Program-made: the position numbers and the translations under genes | In this document: in pieces, positions 4,967 through 5,410 of the stretch | Numbering within the stretch: position 1 is the first letter of the stretch | Layout: each line of letters opens with the position of its first letter | Notes under the pieces: generated by a model | Database searches by the model: none | What the model saw: the letters and a program-made list of their open reading frames with translations, nothing else | Told to the model about the DNA's origin: nothing | DNA from: an uncultured Eubacteriales bacterium | GTDB taxonomy: Bacteria; Bacillota_A; Clostridia; Christensenellales; Aristaeellaceae | Length of the DNA stretch: 5,410 nt | Reading direction: 5' to 3' | NCBI GenBank assembly: GCA_902795555.1 | Contig: CADBLV010000334.1 | Span: 1 to 5,410, forward strand

Positions 4967-5410
4967 ATGAATCTGAATCTGAAACCGGCCAACGAATGTC
5001 GCTATGACGCGGTGTCCCTGGGTGAAATCATGCTCCGGCTGGATCCCGGCGAAGGCAGGATCCGGACGGCCCGGGAGTTTAAAGCCTGGGAAGGCGGCGG
5101 TGAATATAACGTGGTGCGCGGGCTGCATAAGTGCTTCGGACTGCGCACCGGCGTGCTGACCGCCTTTGCCGACAATGAAGTCGGAAAGCTGCTGAAGGAC
5201 CTGATCGAGCAGGGCGGCGTGGACACGGATCTGATCTGCTGGAAAAAGACGGACGGCATCGGCCGGATCTGCCGGAATGGCCTGAACTTCACGGAACGCG
5301 GTTTCGGTATCCGCGGTGCGGTCGGCTGCGCGGACCGGTTCAATACGGCGATCTCTCAGGCAAAGCCGGAAGATTTTGATTTTGATTACATTTTCGGAGA
5401 ACTCGGTGCA
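4967..5410 (+). CDS. PfkB-family sugar kinase, probably 2-keto-3-deoxygluconate kinase type (partial)
   Basis: The first 148 codons are present and the frame is open at the right edge, so more than half of a protein of about 340 residues is missing, including the PfkB GAGD catalytic motif. The visible part has the first strand (YDAVSLGEIMLRLDP, residues 13-27) and the sugar-binding GGGEYNVVRGL (43-53). TGVLTAFADNEVGKLL (61-76), the lid turn EQGGVDTDLI (81-90) and NFTERGFGIRGAVG (107-120) follow. These match clostridial sugar kinases commonly assigned to ketodeoxygluconate phosphorylation in hexuronate breakdown; the substrate remains an inference. It is transcribed from its own promoter, divergent from the polysaccharide operon. 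A KDPG aldolase or hexuronate gene downstream would support the assignment, but that lies outside the window. Confidence 0.9.
   Translation, partial: MNLNLKPANECRYDAVSLGEIMLRLDPGEGRIRTAREFKAWEGGGEYNVVRGLHKCFGLRTGVLTAFADNEVGKLLKDLIEQGGVDTDLICWKKTDGIGRICRNGLNFTERGFGIRGAVGCADRFNTAISQAKPEDFDFDYIFGELGA

Overview
The window looks like chromosomal DNA from a moderately GC-rich member of the Firmicutes, most likely an anaerobic clostridial lineage. This is inferred from strong AGGAGG-type ribosome binding sites, promoters with extended -10 boxes, TTG and GTG starts, and proteins that read like clostridial homologues. No marker gene fixes the taxonomy. I see no insertion sequence, phage gene, CRISPR array, tRNA, rRNA or riboswitch.

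Layout. Bases 1-891 (minus strand) hold the N-terminal 297 codons of a large unrecognised protein with a TTG start; it runs off the left edge. A 155-base gap (892-1046) carries a near-consensus promoter for a small two-helix membrane protein on the plus strand (1047-1295). A convergent three-gene minus-strand operon follows. Read in transcription order it is a polyprenyl-phosphate sugar-1-phosphate transferase (4785-3361), a sugar-phosphate nucleotidyltransferase (3364-2459, overlapping the previous gene by ATGA) and a UDP-glucose 4-epimerase, GalE (2397-1384). A 181-base divergent region (4786-4966) carries two back-to-back promoters, one for this operon and one for a plus-strand PfkB-family sugar kinase of the KdgK type, which is cut by the right edge (4967-5410).

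How the genes work together. The operon reads as the start of surface-polysaccharide or glycoconjugate synthesis. The nucleotidyltransferase would activate a sugar 1-phosphate, GalE would interconvert UDP-Glc and UDP-Gal (possibly also the N-acetyl forms), and the membrane transferase would load the first sugar phosphate onto undecaprenyl phosphate. The sugar kinase belongs to catabolism and is probably linked only by sharing the divergent control region.

Most notable points. (1) At the convergent junction each transcription unit appears to use an intrinsic terminator lying wholly or partly inside the 3' coding end of the opposite gene; the one inside galE is a 17-bp stem with an exact 10-bp-arm palindrome and six Ts. 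(2) The left-edge gene looks like a diverged member of a Rossmann/tubulin-like family whose glycine-rich loops are degenerate. (3) A tiny membrane protein has a near-consensus promoter of its own.
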